A stretch of 64,000 nucleotides of DNA, from positions 496,001 through 560,000 of the forward strand of contig NZ_PJBE01000012.1 of assembly GCF_002836205.1 (NCBI RefSeq), given 5' to 3'. A program made the position numbers and the translations under genes. Shown here piece after piece: positions 50,392 through 59,742 of this stretch. The notes below the pieces were generated by a model. The model made no database searches and was not told where the DNA came from. It saw nothing but the letters and a program-made list of their open reading frames with translations. This DNA is from Shewanella sp. Choline-02u-19 (GTDB lineage: Bacteria > Pseudomonadota > Gammaproteobacteria > Enterobacterales > Shewanellaceae). Position 1 is the stretch's first letter. Each line of letters starts with the position of its first letter.

Positions 50392-52194
50392 TTAGCCCTG
50401 TTTCGGATTTCGCGGATAAAAGAGATCCGGTTTACGTTCTACATGGTTAAATTTGCGGGTGTTTTTATAGGGAAGTTTCATAAATCCTGATACCCCTTTG
50501 CCTTGTATTTTATCGACATGACTTAAAATTCGGTCTAAACAGCCACGAAATGCCGCTTGTTTTCTCGGGTTAAGCAAGCGTAAGTAGCTGTGGATCTTCA
50601 TGTGGTTAGGCAGTGCTTCGAAGATGATGCAGCCGGTATGATGGATCTGGTTGATTATCGCAAGTTCAGTCATGATCTCTTTTGGAAGTTCTAAATTTTC
50701 CTCTGGATCGCGACCATCTTCAAAGTAAGAGTGCAGTCTGGATCGATCTTCCAAAGAGGGCACATCACCGACTTCAAAAGGGAGCTGTTGTTCGCAAGCC
50801 ATGATAAAGGGTTGCTGGCTGTCTTCCCGCTCAATATGCAGAGTATCTCTGGCGTTAAAGAAACAGGCTTTAAATACCCCGATACGGTGAATGCCGCAGG
50901 CCAGAGTGACCATGTTATTGACCGAGATTGTTAAGGCTTTCTTCTGACTTTCATTATATAACGCAAGATTAGAATCAATAAATACCCCGTTTTCTCGCCA
51001 ATGAATAGCCAAGCCACCAACGATGTCATATTGCGCTAAACGCCCCACCGCGGCGATAAACCCTTTTTCAGTATCGCCCATACCCGCCATAAAGTTACGG
51101 TAGTATTTCTCTAACTGTAGGTCATCCATTTTGGCGATGGGGTCGTCCGCATTGTGCTCTTTTAGAAAGGCTTTACGTGAGCTATAGCTCACCGTTTCAA
51201 CTTCTTTATTGCTCGCCAATACCCAAACAGGGATCTCAGCGATAAGCGGTCCTGTATTGATTTCTGGCAGGTGCATTCTATGGCTATGTGCCATGCTTTT
51301 GACGAAGTAATCACCCGCTTTCTTTCGTTGAATAGGATCTTCACTCAGCATACCATCCAGCGTTTTGGCAAGTTCAACGGGTAAGCCAATGCTGGTGGCA
51401 GGAATGACTTTACTGCCAAAGCGACTGGCTTGACCGGAGGCTAATGCATAGAGTGTTGCAGCGACGCCTTGCTCATCAAATCGTGGACTCGACAGTGCCC
51501 CATTCAATTGCTCTTCACCGATAAAATACACATCACCCATACGGGCATTAGTATGCTGATGATCGCTCGACATTAAGTCCATTACATTGCCGTTTACGGG
51601 ATTGCCGTCATTGTCGCGCTGGGCGAATACCGCAGAGCCCCAATCAATTAAAGACAAATGTTGGCTTTGTAGATCATAAACTAGGTTTGACGGTTTAATA
51701 TCGCCATGGATAAGCGGTCGGCCATTATGTAAATACTTGAGGATCGCCGCTAATTGGCGTGCAATGTTCATCACTATTGCCACAGGCAGAGCGCCAATAC
51801 GTAAACAGAGTTGCTCTAAGTCCTCTCCTGGTGCTCTGGCCATCACCAGAATACCTTGCTTACCCACATGCTGAAATTTGATTGCTGGGGGCACATTGGG
51901 ATGAATGACCTGAGACAGCATGAAGGCTTCCTCTTCAAGCCTATCCTGCACATGCTGCGGTAGCGTTAAGCGAGAGAATTTAAAAACATGAGCCTGGCCT
52001 TGTGCGTTAACCCCCGCAAATACAAAGCCATAAGCACCTTTACCCACTAACTCGAACTCTTCATAGCCGAGCTTACTGAGTTGCTGCTTACAGAGTCTTA
52101 TCCACGCGCGATGCTTACGTGCATCATTTGCTGCAAGCAGATAGATCGATTGCTCTTCAGAGATATAAAAGTGCTGTAGTTCGGGCGTTTGCAA
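50392..52194 (-). CDS. Eukaryotic-like Ser/Thr protein kinase with novel C-terminal domain
   Basis: 600 residues. Kinase domain ~45-300: glycine loop GKGAYGFV (51-58), Lys72 in HVFKFS, catalytic loop HGDIKPSN (163-170, Asp165), and DWG (184-186) in place of DFG. These are all residues needed for phosphotransfer. The last ~280 residues (WVLASNKEVETVSYSSRKAFLKEH, DIVGGLAIHWRENGVFIDSNLALYNESQKKALTISVN, parts) match no family I know and hold no membrane helix, so this is a soluble kinase. Its targets are unknown. It is convergent with fxsA with 2 bp between stops. Confidence 0.88.
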   Translation of the reverse strand: MQTPELQHFYISEEQSIYLLAANDARKHRAWIRLCKQQLSKLGYEEFELVGKGAYGFVFAGVNAQGQAHVFKFSRLTLPQHVQDRLEEEAFMLSQVIHPNVPPAIKFQHVGKQGILVMARAPGEDLEQLCLRIGALPVAIVMNIARQLAAILKYLHNGRPLIHGDIKPSNLVYDLQSQHLSLIDWGSAVFAQRDNDGNPVNGNVMDLMSSDHQHTNARMGDVYFIGEEQLNGALSSPRFDEQGVAATLYALASGQASRFGSKVIPATSIGLPVELAKTLDGMLSEDPIQRKKAGDYFVKSMAHSHRMHLPEINTGPLIAEIPVWVLASNKEVETVSYSSRKAFLKEHNADDPIAKMDDLQLEKYYRNFMAGMGDTEKGFIAAVGRLAQYDIVGGLAIHWRENGVFIDSNLALYNESQKKALTISVNNMVTLACGIHRIGVFKACFFNARDTLHIEREDSQQPFIMACEQQLPFEVGDVPSLEDRSRLHSYFEDGRDPEENLELPKEIMTELAIINQIHHTGCIIFEALPNHMKIHSYLRLLNPRKQAAFRGCLDRILSHVDKIQGKGVSGFMKLPYKNTRKFNHVERKPDLFYPRNPKQG

Positions 52195-52473
52195 TGCTCA
52201 CTCCTTGTTATACTAATTCCCACTGAATGAACAAATTAGTATTAATGCTCCTTATTAAATCAACATTAGCCGCGATAGTCCAAGCTGATTGAATCAGAAG
52301 AAAAAATTTGCTGTTTAAAAGGGAGGAGTCAGTCACACCTAACTAATTATTTCGGAAGAGATATTGATGTACATCAATTCTGTAACAATAAGAGAAAGGT
52401 AATCTTGAAGTCAGTACTAATATGGAAGATATAAACTTAATTGAGTAAGTGCAATCTGCACAAGGGTGATTAT

Positions 52474-52824
52474 ATGTCAGGGTTAGATAAGTCGCGGTTG
52501 ATCGAGTTACTCGAGTATCCTAGGCAGCGTATTCTTCAGTCGATGGAGTTGAATCAATGTCCACATGCGGGATTTTTCAATCATACCGACATGCAGTGCA
52601 TCAATTGTCATCAAGGAATGGAATGCACATGGATGAATCACAATGATGAAACCATAGCTGTCGATCAAAAAACCGAAGAAGAGATTAAGCAGCAGTTACT
52701 CGTCGCTGTCGATTTTATTGATTCGAGCCTTAGTCCACACCATTTGTCTCGTCGTCATTGTGAATGTGAAAACTGTACCTGGCTGAAAAATGTACAAAAA
52801 GCGTTAAATATTTCTGCTAAATAA
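52474..52824 (+). CDS. Small Cys/His-rich protein of unknown function
   Basis: 116 residues from ATG 52474 (aagggtgat upstream). Contains CPHAGFFNHTDMQCINCHQGMECTW and HCECENCTW (parts): nine or so Cys plus His, in CxxC-like spacing suited to one or two zinc sites or an iron-sulfur centre. No signal peptide. Unrecognised. Stands alone between the kinase and tpm. Confidence 0.7.
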   Translation: MSGLDKSRLIELLEYPRQRILQSMELNQCPHAGFFNHTDMQCINCHQGMECTWMNHNDETIAVDQKTEEEIKQQLLVAVDFIDSSLSPHHLSRRHCECENCTWLKNVQKALNISAK

Positions 52825-52988
52825 TCAGCTTGGTTTTCCTTTTGCTAATCTAGAGTGTTGGCTTTAAAGTATAGGTAAGCGTGGTATACCAAACTTGAGA
52901 TATCGCTAGGCGGTGGTTTCCCTTCTGTTTTACGATAAATATATCAAGCCTTAGGATATACCCTATTTAATACTTTAGGACCTTCGCT

Positions 52989-53648
52989 ATGCAACCAAGC
53001 TTTTGGCACGACAAATGGGATGCCCAACAAATCGGCTTTCATCTCAGTGCCGTAAACCCGTTATTAATTCAGTATTGGCCCCAGTTGCACCTAGCCGCAA
53101 GCGCCCAAGTGTTTGTGCCTTTGTGTGGTAAATCTTTAGACATGTGTTTTTTAGCTGAACAAGGTCATGATGTGCTGGCTTGTGAGTTAAATGACCTGGC
53201 AGTGTCGCAGTTTTATCAAGATAATGACCTACCTTATAGCGTCGATAAAACGGCTGAACATCGGCGTTACCACACCGAACAGATCACTATTTATCAAGGT
53301 GATATTTTCACTTTGCACAGTGCTGAGATGGCAAGTACCGTAGCTTTTTATGATCGAGCAGCGCTAATCGCTTGGCCTGAAGAGATGCGAATTAACTACG
53401 CAAAGCAACTTGCTCACTTGATCCCTATTGGGAGTGTAGGGCTATTAATTACCTTAGATTACCCGCAAGCAGAGCTTAATGGTCCGCCATTTGCGGTATC
53501 GGAGGATTGGGTCATGGCAAACATGAGTGATAAGTTTGAGATTGAATGCTTAGTGACAAATGATGTGCTAAGTGATAACCCACGCTTCGTGAAAAAGCAG
53601 GTGTCTTCGTTAACCGAGTCGGTTTATAAGTTAACGAGAAAAGCGTAA
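52989..53648 (+). CDS. tpm: Thiopurine S-methyltransferase
   Basis: 219 residues. MQPSFWHDKWDAQQIGFHLSAVNPLL (part), VFVPLCGKSLDMCFLAEQGHDVLACELN (SAM-binding), FYDRAALIAWP and LLITLDYPQAELNGPPF are the bacterial TPMT pattern. Uses S-adenosylmethionine to methylate thiols and, in bacteria, selenite or tellurite. Its stop codon is followed within ~50 bp by a tandem hairpin array. Confidence 0.95.
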   Translation: MQPSFWHDKWDAQQIGFHLSAVNPLLIQYWPQLHLAASAQVFVPLCGKSLDMCFLAEQGHDVLACELNDLAVSQFYQDNDLPYSVDKTAEHRRYHTEQITIYQGDIFTLHSAEMASTVAFYDRAALIAWPEEMRINYAKQLAHLIPIGSVGLLITLDYPQAELNGPPFAVSEDWVMANMSDKFEIECLVTNDVLSDNPRFVKKQVSSLTESVYKLTRKA

Positions 53649-53690
53649 GAGCTGATTAAGAGCCGGATTAAAGCCGAACAAAGACGATAG

Positions 53691-54070
53691 GAGCCGATTA
53701 AGAGTCGGTAGAAGCCGAACAAAGTCGGTAGAAGCTGAACAAAGTCGGTAGAAGCCGAACAAAGTCGGTAGGAGCCGAACAAAGTCGGTAGAAGCCGAAC
53801 AAAGTCGGTAGAAGCCGAACAAAGTCGGTAGAAGCCGAACAAAGTCGGTAGAAGCCGAACAAAGTCGGTAGAAGCTGAACAAAATCGGTAGTAGCCGAAC
53901 AAAGTCGGTAGAAGCCGAACAAAGTCGGTAGAAGCTGAACAAAATCGGTAGTAGCCGAACAAAGTCGGTAGAAGCTGAACAAAATCGGTAGAAGCCGAAC
54001 AAAGTCGGTAGAAGCCGAACAAAGTTAGTAGAAGCCGAACAAAGTTAGTAGAAGCTGAACAAAGGCGGTG
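53691..54070. repeat. Tandem array of a 20-bp hairpin-forming unit (about 19 copies)
   Basis: The unit gaagccgaacaaagtcggta recurs in exact 20-bp register from 53711 to 54070 (18 units), with degenerate units at the 5' edge. Variants are limited (gctgaac, aaaatcgg, agttagta, ggagcc). In each unit CCGA and TCGG can pair around acaaag. No spacers, so not CRISPR; no protein-like composition in any frame. Confidence 0.95.
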
Positions 54071-54090
54071 AAGCCGGAAAAGATAGTCGC

Positions 54091-54125
54091 TGATTATCTT
54101 TTATCTTTTATCTTTTATCTTTTTT
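54091..54125. repeat. 7-bp microsatellite
   Basis: ttttatc repeated four times, just beyond the 20-bp array. Confidence 0.85.
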
Positions 54126-54260
54126 TATCGTCAGCGAAGCGTTCCGTAAGTGAGCCTGTGAACGTTCTGTCATCTGTAGCGCAGCGTTCGTCTTGGCACT
54201 TTTCGTCTTAGCGGTTTCGGCTGTTAACCGTCTTAGCTTGTTCCAGTTATTCCAGCCATT

Positions 54261-54292
54261 AAAAAAGCGACCTAAAAGGTCGCTTTTTTTTG
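54261..54292. terminator. Terminator of porin 1
   Basis: AAAAAAGCGACCT-aaa-AGGTCGCTTTTTTTT: a 13-bp stem when A/T runs are counted; bidirectional. Confidence 0.92.
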
Positions 54293-54327
54293 CTTTCAAT
54301 CGTTAGAGAGTCTTAAGACTCAATCGA

Positions 54328-55359
54328 TTAGAAGTTGTAACGAACGCCAACAGTGAAGATGTTGTCATCTTCTAGGTCAACTTTAGCAGTACCCACTTTG
54401 TGGTCGCCTTCGTACATAGCATAGTGGCCATATACTAGAGTTGATTTAGAGATCTTGTAGTCAGCACCAACAGTGATAACTTGAACATTTACGTCAGTAC
54501 CATCTACAGCAGTGATGTTTTTGTAGTACTTACCAAAACCGCCTTCATCTTTACCGTATTCAGCTTTTAGGTTAACGCCGTTTAGGTTGTAAGCAACGTT
54601 CACGAAGTAAGAGTTACCTTCCTGGTCAGTTGTTTGGCTTTCAGTGTTCTGGAACAGACCACCGATTTTGAAGTCGCCTAATTTAACTTGAGCAACACCA
54701 CGGTAAGCATCGATGCCACCAATAGTGTTATAAGCTGCAGCTACATAGTAGTTCTGAGCTTTAAGTTTCTTGTCACCAATAGTCGCGCTTAGTGCGTACT
54801 GGTCATCATAAGAAGATACAGCATCTTTATCTTCAGAATCAATGTAGTTATCTTCCATTAAGTACGTTGCGTTTAGCGTCACTAAATCTGCAATCTTTGG
54901 AGAATAGTACCAGATACCGTCAGCAGCACGAGTTTGACCACCAACTAAACGGTCAATATCGGCATTTGAGTTACCAAATAAATCAACGCCACCTTCAGCT
55001 TGCTTGAATACTGTGTCGTTACGACCAACAAGTACTGTACCAGCAGAAGACTTAAGCCCTAAGAAAGTGTTACGAGCTTTGAAAGTATCACCAGAGTTAG
55101 TAGTGTTCTCTACTTGGAACTCCATTTGGTAAATAACGTCGATGTTGCTAGTTAAGCTTTCGCTACCCTTAACACCTACATGAGAGAAGTTATTTTCAAT
55201 AACGGTGCCTGATTTACTATTTTGGGTAGTTGCACCGGCATCTGAATTGGTTACAGATAGATCTAAACGGCCGTAAAAGCTAGGACTTTCGGCTAGCGCG
55301 CCGAAAGAAGCTAGGGTTAAAACTGATGCCACTGATGCAGAGATAAGTGTCTTTTTCAT
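54328..55359 (-). CDS. Gram-negative trimeric porin 1
   Basis: 343 residues from ATG 55359 (gggagc upstream). Signal peptide to GALA. ESPSFYGRLDLSVTNSD, the 16-strand pattern, GGVDLFGNSNADIDRL in the constriction loop, and the C-terminal FTVGVRYNF with terminal Phe match general porins (OmpC/OmpF-like). Passive diffusion of small hydrophilic solutes across the outer membrane. Paralogue of the next gene. Confidence 0.92.
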   Translation of the reverse strand: MKKTLISASVASVLTLASFGALAESPSFYGRLDLSVTNSDAGATTQNSKSGTVIENNFSHVGVKGSESLTSNIDVIYQMEFQVENTTNSGDTFKARNTFLGLKSSAGTVLVGRNDTVFKQAEGGVDLFGNSNADIDRLVGGQTRAADGIWYYSPKIADLVTLNATYLMEDNYIDSEDKDAVSSYDDQYALSATIGDKKLKAQNYYVAAAYNTIGGIDAYRGVAQVKLGDFKIGGLFQNTESQTTDQEGNSYFVNVAYNLNGVNLKAEYGKDEGGFGKYYKNITAVDGTDVNVQVITVGADYKISKSTLVYGHYAMYEGDHKVGTAKVDLEDDNIFTVGVRYNF

Positions 55360-55806
55360 TTCATTTGCTCCCAGAACCTTAGTTCTTATACGTTTCTTAT
55401 GGTTTTTTACATAAACTTTTGTTTTTGTTACAAGCATCCGAGCTCATAACAATTGTGGGAGCAAATATTACAGTTTTATGGCTATGAGATTGTGGGCTAG
55501 ATCAAGTTTTTAGTTTTCCACGATAGAATTGCTGCTTTTTTGTGGTGATTAAATTGTTTTGGTTGCCTAAGTGGTCATTTAGATAAAAAACACCTTAACA
55601 ATGTATCTCTAAAGAGGTATAGCAGTGACCTTCGATTAAAATTATTAATGCTTAATTTACAAGTTTGAAAGCGTTAGTAGCAGATATTGCTGGTCATGTT
55701 GAAGCTTTAAAAATTAGTGTGAGCGGCTTGTAGCACCAAAGTTGGCTGAGATGTCTGAAATGTTGCTTTTACGTTGCATTTAATTGTGTTTTGATAATTA
55801 GCGGCA
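55360..55806. promoter_or_regulatory. Promoter region of porin 1
   Basis: About 450 bp between two same-strand porin genes, holding no gene. The long leader suggests regulation, but no specific site was recognised. Confidence 0.4.
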
Positions 55807-55807
55807 A

Positions 55808-55837
55808 TAAAAAAGGCAGCTTTTGCTGCCTTTATTA
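55808..55837. terminator. Terminator of porin 2
   Basis: AAAAAAGGCAGC-tttt-GCTGCCTTTATT. Confidence 0.9.
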
Positions 55838-55851
55838 ATTAGATATTGCTG

Positions 55852-56925
55852 CTAAAAATCTAAACGCACACCAACAGTGACGATGTCGTCACTTAAGTCT
55901 TGCTTGACGCTACTTAGCATCATGTCACCATCATATTTAGTATAGTGGCCGTAAACGAGCATGTTCTTGCTTAGACGGTAGTCTGCGCCAACACTGAATT
56001 GTTGTATGTCGACATTGCTAACCGTTTCCAGTGAACCGTCATTGCCACCAACATAGCGGCTAACATATTTACCTAGACCTGAGTCATCGGCACCGTACAT
56101 GGCCTTAAGCTTTAAGTTACCCATTACATAGGCGGCGTTTACAAAGTAAGTATCGCCTTCTAAATTGTCATACTTACTGTCAACGTGTTCACTGTTTTGG
56201 TAAAAGCCACCAAGAATGACATTACCAAGTTTAACTTGAGCAACACCACGGTAAGCGGTTACATTTTCAATGCTGTCATTATAGGCAGCTGATACGTAGT
56301 AGTTTTGTGCTTTAAGGGCTTTATCACCAATGGTAGCACTAAGGGCATACATATTATCAGTGTATTTTTCTTCGCCATCAGTATCTAGTTGGTCGTAGTT
56401 GTCATCCATCAAGTAGGTGGCATTCAAGGTCACTAGATCGGCGATTTTTGGTGAGTAGTAAGTGAAGCCATCTGCACTACGTGTTTGGCCTGCAGCTAAC
56501 AGATCGATGTCTGAGTTAGTATTACCGAAGAGGTCAAATCCACCTTCCGCAGCTTTGAACACGGTATCGTTACGACCGACAAGTATGGTACCCGCAGCGG
56601 CAGACTTAAGGCCTATAAATGTATTACGCGCAGCGAAGGTATCGCCAGAATTATCAAAGTTACTGACACCAAATTCCATTTGATAAACAACTTCTAATCC
56701 ATCATTAATTTTTTCAGTGCCTTTAACACCTAACCAAGAGAAGTTGTTTTCGATGATGGTGCCAGATTTTTGGTTTTGAGTTGCAATACCCATATCAGAG
56801 TTGGTGATTGCAAGATCAGCACGGCCATAAAAATTAGGGCCATCAGCTAATGCTGTAAAAGAGGTGGCGGCTAGTGCTGAGATAATCGTGGCGGACAGAA
56901 CCGTTTTATTCATTTTTATTTTCAT
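55852..56925 (-). CDS. Gram-negative trimeric porin 2
   Basis: About 357 residues. Same build as porin 1 and clearly its paralogue (GPNFYGRADLAITNSDMG, ARNTFIGLKSAAAGTILVGRNDTVFKAAEGGFDLFGNTNSDIDLL, parts; ending VTVGVRLDF). aggaag is eight bases before ATG 56925, but ATG 56931 or 56913 are also in frame. Each gene has its own promoter gap and terminator, so the pair is a tandem duplication rather than an operon. Confidence 0.92.
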   Translation of the reverse strand: MKIKMNKTVLSATIISALAATSFTALADGPNFYGRADLAITNSDMGIATQNQKSGTIIENNFSWLGVKGTEKINDGLEVVYQMEFGVSNFDNSGDTFAARNTFIGLKSAAAGTILVGRNDTVFKAAEGGFDLFGNTNSDIDLLAAGQTRSADGFTYYSPKIADLVTLNATYLMDDNYDQLDTDGEEKYTDNMYALSATIGDKALKAQNYYVSAAYNDSIENVTAYRGVAQVKLGNVILGGFYQNSEHVDSKYDNLEGDTYFVNAAYVMGNLKLKAMYGADDSGLGKYVSRYVGGNDGSLETVSNVDIQQFSVGADYRLSKNMLVYGHYTKYDGDMMLSSVKQDLSDDIVTVGVRLDF

Positions 56926-57305
56926 CTTCATCTTCCTGTAGCGTGTTGCAATACTAAGTTTGGGCTTGCAATCTCGGCTATTTGACTAGCTGAATAACCA
57001 AGCTGAAGCTGTATTTTCGGCCAAAATATACATTGAAAGAAAAGTTAGATGCGTGATCTTGATCATGTTCTGCTGATGATGCGTGATATTGGTCATGGTT
57101 GTTTACTTATATTAAACAGGCATTTAATTCAAATGAGATGAGTAGTTACAATGATATTCCTAGTTTACCTTTTTTGGCCAAAGCTGTTCACATAGCTCTC
57201 ATTGTTGATGGTAAAACTTTAGAGTTTTACGCAGATTTGAGATAAAATCGACCATCGCGTTCTATCTATTACATCTCCCAATCGAGTATTACCTTGAAAA
57301 ATCAA

Positions 57306-58124
57306 ATGTTGTCAGACGCCTACTTAAATCGTTTTGCTGGAATTGGCCGTTTATATGGTCAAGAAGCACTGCATTATTTTGCGCAATCTCACGTGGTTGT
57401 TGTAGGCATTGGTGGTGTCGGCACTTGGGTCGCTGAATCACTGGCAAGAAGTGGTGTAGGCCAAATCAGCTTGATCGATCTTGATGATATTTGTGTTACT
57501 AACACTAATCGTCAATTACACGCGTTAAAAGAGACCATTGGTGAATCTAAAGTCGAAGTGATGGCGCAGCGCCTAAAGCAAATAAATCCAGAGTGTATCG
57601 TCAATGAAATTGAAGACTTTATTACCGTCGACAATTTATCAGCCTATTTTCAAGGTAAGAAGGCTGGTGGCGATTTGGACTACGTTATTGACTGTATTGA
57701 CGCGGTAAAACCCAAGACAGCACTAATAGCCTGGTGTAAACGCCAAAAGTTACCGATTGTAACTGTGGGTGGTGCGGGTGGACAGTCAGATCCGACCCAA
57801 GTGCAGGTGACAGATCTTGCGAAAACCTATCAAGACCCTCTGCTGGCTAAGGTGCGTAATTTACTGAGGCGTGAGTATAATTTTTCAAAAAATGTTGCTC
57901 GTCGATTTGGTATTGAAGCGGTATTTTCTACTGAGCAGCTCGTTTACCCACAAGCAGATGGCTCGGTTTGCAATACGAAGGCTGCGGCAGATGGCAGTAT
58001 GCGTATGGATTGTGCTTCTGGTTTTGGTGCGGTTACCGTGGTGACGGGCACCTTTGGTTTTGTGGCTGTCAGTCGAGTACTGACTAAGCTCGCAGCTAAA
58101 GCAAAGCTCACAGAATCATTATAG
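57306..58124 (+). CDS. tcdA: tRNA threonylcarbamoyladenosine dehydratase TcdA
   Basis: 272 residues from ATG 57306 (a TTG at 57294 is also possible; neither has a clear ribosome site). Rossmann loop GIGGVGTWVAESLARSGVG, IDLDDICVTNTNRQ, DCIDAVKPKTALI, then VFSTEQL and the C-terminal membrane-facing helix. E1-like enzyme that uses ATP to cyclise t6A37 in ANN-decoding tRNAs. Confidence 0.95.
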   Translation: MLSDAYLNRFAGIGRLYGQEALHYFAQSHVVVVGIGGVGTWVAESLARSGVGQISLIDLDDICVTNTNRQLHALKETIGESKVEVMAQRLKQINPECIVNEIEDFITVDNLSAYFQGKKAGGDLDYVIDCIDAVKPKTALIAWCKRQKLPIVTVGGAGGQSDPTQVQVTDLAKTYQDPLLAKVRNLLRREYNFSKNVARRFGIEAVFSTEQLVYPQADGSVCNTKAAADGSMRMDCASGFGAVTVVTGTFGFVAVSRVLTKLAAKAKLTESL

Positions 58125-58300
58125 TCATTATAGGTATCTAGCTGATGATACTTATTCTCTTCCTCACGGTCAGATGCTGTCTTTCTGGCGGTGAACCGTT
58201 TTTGCACTAAATAATTTGATCCTTATAGTTTTGACGCGATCTTTGGCATATTTTTTGCTTTTATCTAGCTAATAACAGATTTCTGACACTGGATTTAGCT

Positions 58301-58918
58301 ATGCAAAAAATGAGTTTCGCTGCACTTTCTTTTAAAGAAATATCAATTAAAAAATTGATATTTAAAGCAATGCTGTGGCTTTCATTAGCATGTGCGGCAC
58401 TGTTATTTAGCCCTGTCACATTATTAGCATCAATTAAGCTTGATGAATTTGCAGAACGTTATGCACATTTTATTGGCTTAGGCTTGATTATAGGTGCAGC
58501 CTATTTATTGACGCAGATCCTCAATTATTTTCTCGACGAAGCGATTAGCTATTTAAGTGACAAACGATCAGTTGAAGTGATTGAAGAGAAGGTTAAACTG
58601 CTCGACCCTATCGAACGTGCTTTACTGAGAGAATTCTTTCTACAAGGTGAAACGATTTTAACCTTGCCTGAAGCTGAGCAAGCCGTTAAAAGTTTATCTA
58701 CAACGGGTATCTTGGAGCGTCTTGGAAACCAGAAGCACTACGCTATTCAAGGTTCAACTGCAGACTTTAAAATATCGATGCGTGCGCGAGAGCACTTAAA
58801 TCGTCAAGTATTACGTTTCCCTATCGGTGAGCCAAGCCCTGAACAGATGAAAAACCTGATTAAAGCCCGTCCGCAGTTTATCAATAGCTTTGTCACACCA
58901 CGTAAGCACGCCGCATAA
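58301..58918 (+). CDS. SieB-like (superinfection exclusion B family) membrane protein
   Basis: 205 residues. Two helices (LIFKAMLWLSLACAALLFSPVTLLA and YAHFIGLGLIIGAAYLLTQILNYF, parts), then a cytosolic helical domain: KLLDPIERALLREFFLQGETILTLPEAEQAVKSLSTTGIL (part). The two-helix plus 'ERALLREFF...LP...V..L...GIL' layout is that of the SieB-like family, named after a lambdoid-phage exclusion protein but widespread in chromosomes without phages. Role here unknown. Poor ribosome site. Confidence 0.65.
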   Translation: MQKMSFAALSFKEISIKKLIFKAMLWLSLACAALLFSPVTLLASIKLDEFAERYAHFIGLGLIIGAAYLLTQILNYFLDEAISYLSDKRSVEVIEEKVKLLDPIERALLREFFLQGETILTLPEAEQAVKSLSTTGILERLGNQKHYAIQGSTADFKISMRAREHLNRQVLRFPIGEPSPEQMKNLIKARPQFINSFVTPRKHAA

Positions 58919-58992
58919 CAATTGTGGTTACGGAAATATAAATAGACAGCCAGTTATTGCTGAAAGGCATTGTGCTCTGATATAAAAACAGC

Positions 58993-59020
58993 ACAAAAAA
59001 ATGGGGGCAAATAGCCCCCT
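58993..59020 (-). terminator. Terminator of DUF3149 gene
   Basis: GGGGGC-aaata-GCCCCC; on the minus strand followed by atttttttg. Confidence 0.85.
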
Positions 59021-59041
59021 GCATTAATAGAACGTTGGAGA

Positions 59042-59176
59042 TTAGTTCTCAGGATCCGCAGACTTGGTATAGAACATCCACATTAGATAGGAAACGATGC
59101 CTATCGTACTAAAAATAACGATCATTGATAGCAAGCCGATAGCGTTGCCAAACATCAAATCTAACCAGAATGCCAT
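59042..59176 (-). CDS. DUF3149-type small membrane protein
   Basis: 44 residues: MAFWLDLMFGNAIGLLSMIV, then FSTIGIVSYLMWMFYTKSADPEN (split here). One long hydrophobic segment with a short polar tail. The opening W-x-D-L-x-FGNxxGLLS is the DUF3149 pattern. agagga lies seven bases before ATG 59176. Function unknown. Confidence 0.8.
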   Translation of the reverse strand: MAFWLDLMFGNAIGLLSMIVIFSTIGIVSYLMWMFYTKSADPEN

Positions 59177-59423
59177 GTGCGAAATCCTCTTTCTTATTAA
59201 TTCATAGCCAAAGTACTCCTGTCCTAACCAGCAGTAATTGATCTCAGTCAAGTTAGCGCTCTGTTATTAGAAATTTGATGCGTTATTGTTAATAAGGATG
59301 GTATTGATCACGTTTCACTAATTATCTTGTTAGCTAAAGTAAGTTTTTAACGCCGATTAGATGCAATCTACGGCACTTGAGTCTGAATTTTGTTCAGTTG
59401 ATGAAAAAGTCAAATCAAAGTGC

Positions 59424-59451
59424 TTGCCATTCCTATATCCACAGGTATAAT
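59424..59451 (+). promoter_or_regulatory. tRNA-Leu promoter
   Basis: TTGCCA (59424) and a perfect TATAAT (59446) with 16-bp spacing, followed by the GC-rich discriminator ccgc typical of stringently controlled stable-RNA promoters. Confidence 0.8.
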
Positions 59452-59495
59452 CCGCATCACTCCTTGAGGTTCACCTCTTTGAGTACAGTAACAAA

Positions 59496-59580
59496 GCCTG
59501 AGTGGTGGAATTGGTAGACACGTCGGATTCAAAATCCGATTTCGAAAGAAGTGACGGTTCAAGTCCGTCTTCAGGTACCA
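59496..59580 (+). tRNA. tRNA-Leu (anticodon CAA)
   Basis: 85 nt with the long variable arm of class II tRNAs. The anticodon stem tcgga/tccga encloses ttCAAaa. T arm gacGGTTCAAGTCCgtc; encoded 3' end ACCA. Reads UUG codons. Confidence 0.97.
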
Positions 59581-59602
59581 TTTCTCTTAAAGAGAAATAA
59601 TC

Positions 59603-59627
59603 AAGCCGACATTAAGTCGGTTTTTTT
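59603..59627 (+). terminator. tRNA-Leu terminator
   Basis: CCGAC-attaa-GTCGG followed by seven T's. A second small inverted repeat TTTCTC-ttaaa-GAGAAA lies just after the tRNA. Confidence 0.9.
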
Positions 59628-59742
59628 GTGTCTAAAATTTGTGGTTTTACTGTAATTCCCCTTTGTTCGTCATTCCTCAACGCTAGTTTTTTTCCATCTA
59701 ACCGATGTAGCGCAGTCAATCGCCCGTGCACCATGTCGATAA

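Noticed and set aside
53624..54022. Three long overlapping minus-strand frames with repeated RLCSASTDFV-like peptides
   Set aside because: They are the three-frame translation of the 20-bp array (20 is not a multiple of 3, so all frames stay open). No ribosome site and no protein logic.
53691..54070. CRISPR array
   Set aside because: Units are directly abutting 20-mers with no unique spacers, and no cas genes are present.
49787..58918. Phage-defence island suggested by fxsA, kinase and SieB-like names
   Set aside because: The genes are scattered among housekeeping genes, with no nucleases, toxins or mobile elements; the names reflect historical phenotypes.
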